NCBI GenBank assembly: GCA_963377175.1
Contig: CAUJNA010003494.1
Coordinates: 616,756-680,755 of the forward strand
DNA length: 64,000 nt
Origin: Effrenium voratum
Lineage: Eukaryota; Sar; Dinophyceae; Suessiales; Symbiodiniaceae
Reading direction: 5' to 3'
The notes under the pieces were generated by a model. The model was not told where the DNA came from. It did not search any database and saw nothing but the letters and a program-made list of their open reading frames with translations. The translations under genes were made by a program, and so were the position numbers. The stretch's first letter is position 1. Each line of letters begins with the position of its first letter. Of the stretch, positions 63,680 through 64,000 are shown one piece after another.

Positions 63680-63830
63680 CCCCCTCCTCCCTCCCTCCTC
63701 CTCCCTCCCTCCCTCCCTCCCTCCCTCCCTCCCTCCCTCCCTCCCTCCTCCCTCCCTCGCTCCCTCCCTCCCTCCCTCCCTCCCTCCTTGATGCATGCAT
63801 GCGTGCATGCATGCGTGCATGCACATACTT
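63680..63830 (+). repeat. TCCC tract followed by TGCATGCG repeats
   Basis: About 24 TCCC units (63680-63787), then TGCATGCATGCGTGCATGCA-type alternating sequence to about 63826. Confidence 0.95.
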
Positions 63831-64000
63831 ACACACATACATAGACACTTTCGAACACTGACCTACGTACATGCATGTGCGCACATCTACATACATGCAC
63901 ACACAAGCGCGCCCACACCGACGCACTCACCCACCCACCCGCATCCGTGTACGCAAGCCCGCGCGCACGCATGCATGTACACACACACACACACACACTG
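63830..64000 (+). repeat. CA-rich low-complexity end of the window
   Basis: ACACACAT-type units, ending in a CA run (63977-63998). No gene is seen. Confidence 0.85.

Noticed and set aside
63059..63926. Open frames of FLPS or REGG type near the right end
   Set aside because: Translations of TTCC and TCCC repeats.

Overview
The window looks like nuclear DNA of a dinoflagellate. The evidence is internal. A ribosomal protein gene can be rebuilt from nine short exons whose eight introns all start with GC or GA, end in AG, and are followed by G. Plant/dinoflagellate-type TTTAGGG repeats occur inside the window. Two nearly intact Ty1/copia elements are present, one with a DNA cytosine-methyltransferase-like domain, a fusion known from dinoflagellates. 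The DNA between exons is full of short hairpin repeats. Nothing looks bacterial: there are no operons, ribosome binding sites or bacterial promoters. Genus cannot be decided from the sequence.

Layout. (1) 1-20,420: the 3' three quarters of a plus-strand gene for ribosomal protein eL15, in nine exons (359-421 to 20383-20420). All exons join in frame to 150 codons plus stop and begin at eL15 residue 55; the first exons lie left of the window. Its third intron carries a 7,940-bp copia element in antisense (4157-12096, flanked by GTTTG). The element has 107-bp LTRs and encodes gag, protease, a C5-methyltransferase-like domain, integrase, RT, RNase H and an extra 3' region; the reading frame is broken by several single-base shifts and a stop. 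(2) 20,421-26,590: mostly repeats, with four weak coding-like islands. (3) 26,592-32,457: four plus-strand exons of a protein with a small beta-domain signature (GDRV..GL / LNGRLGKV / LKPQNL). (4) 35,272-about 62,800: a very long plus-strand gene of short exons encoding a multi-pass membrane protein that resembles the Frag1/DRAM/Sfk1 family. It may or may not be the same gene as (3). One of its introns contains a second copia element in sense orientation (40497-45930, flanked by GTACT), with 274-bp LTRs differing at one base. This element keeps a HAD-like ORF, a coiled-coil/gag region, a CCCH finger, a protease and the RNase H tail, but has lost integrase and RT. (5) 61,750-64,000: a 950-bp purine minisatellite and several tetranucleotide tracts.

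The most unusual signals are these. Both LTRs, though otherwise unrelated, contain TTGGCTCAAGAC in sense orientation; its first ten bases are the 3' end of the dinoflagellate spliced leader, as if trans-spliced RNA had been captured into the LTR. The primer binding site of the first element matches the anticodon arm of initiator tRNA-Met, the copia half-tRNA priming mode. The eL15 gene uses no GT donor at all. The spliceosomal introns are packed with families of 100-150 bp hairpin elements. ORF1 of the second element has about 380 codons and no in-frame ATG.
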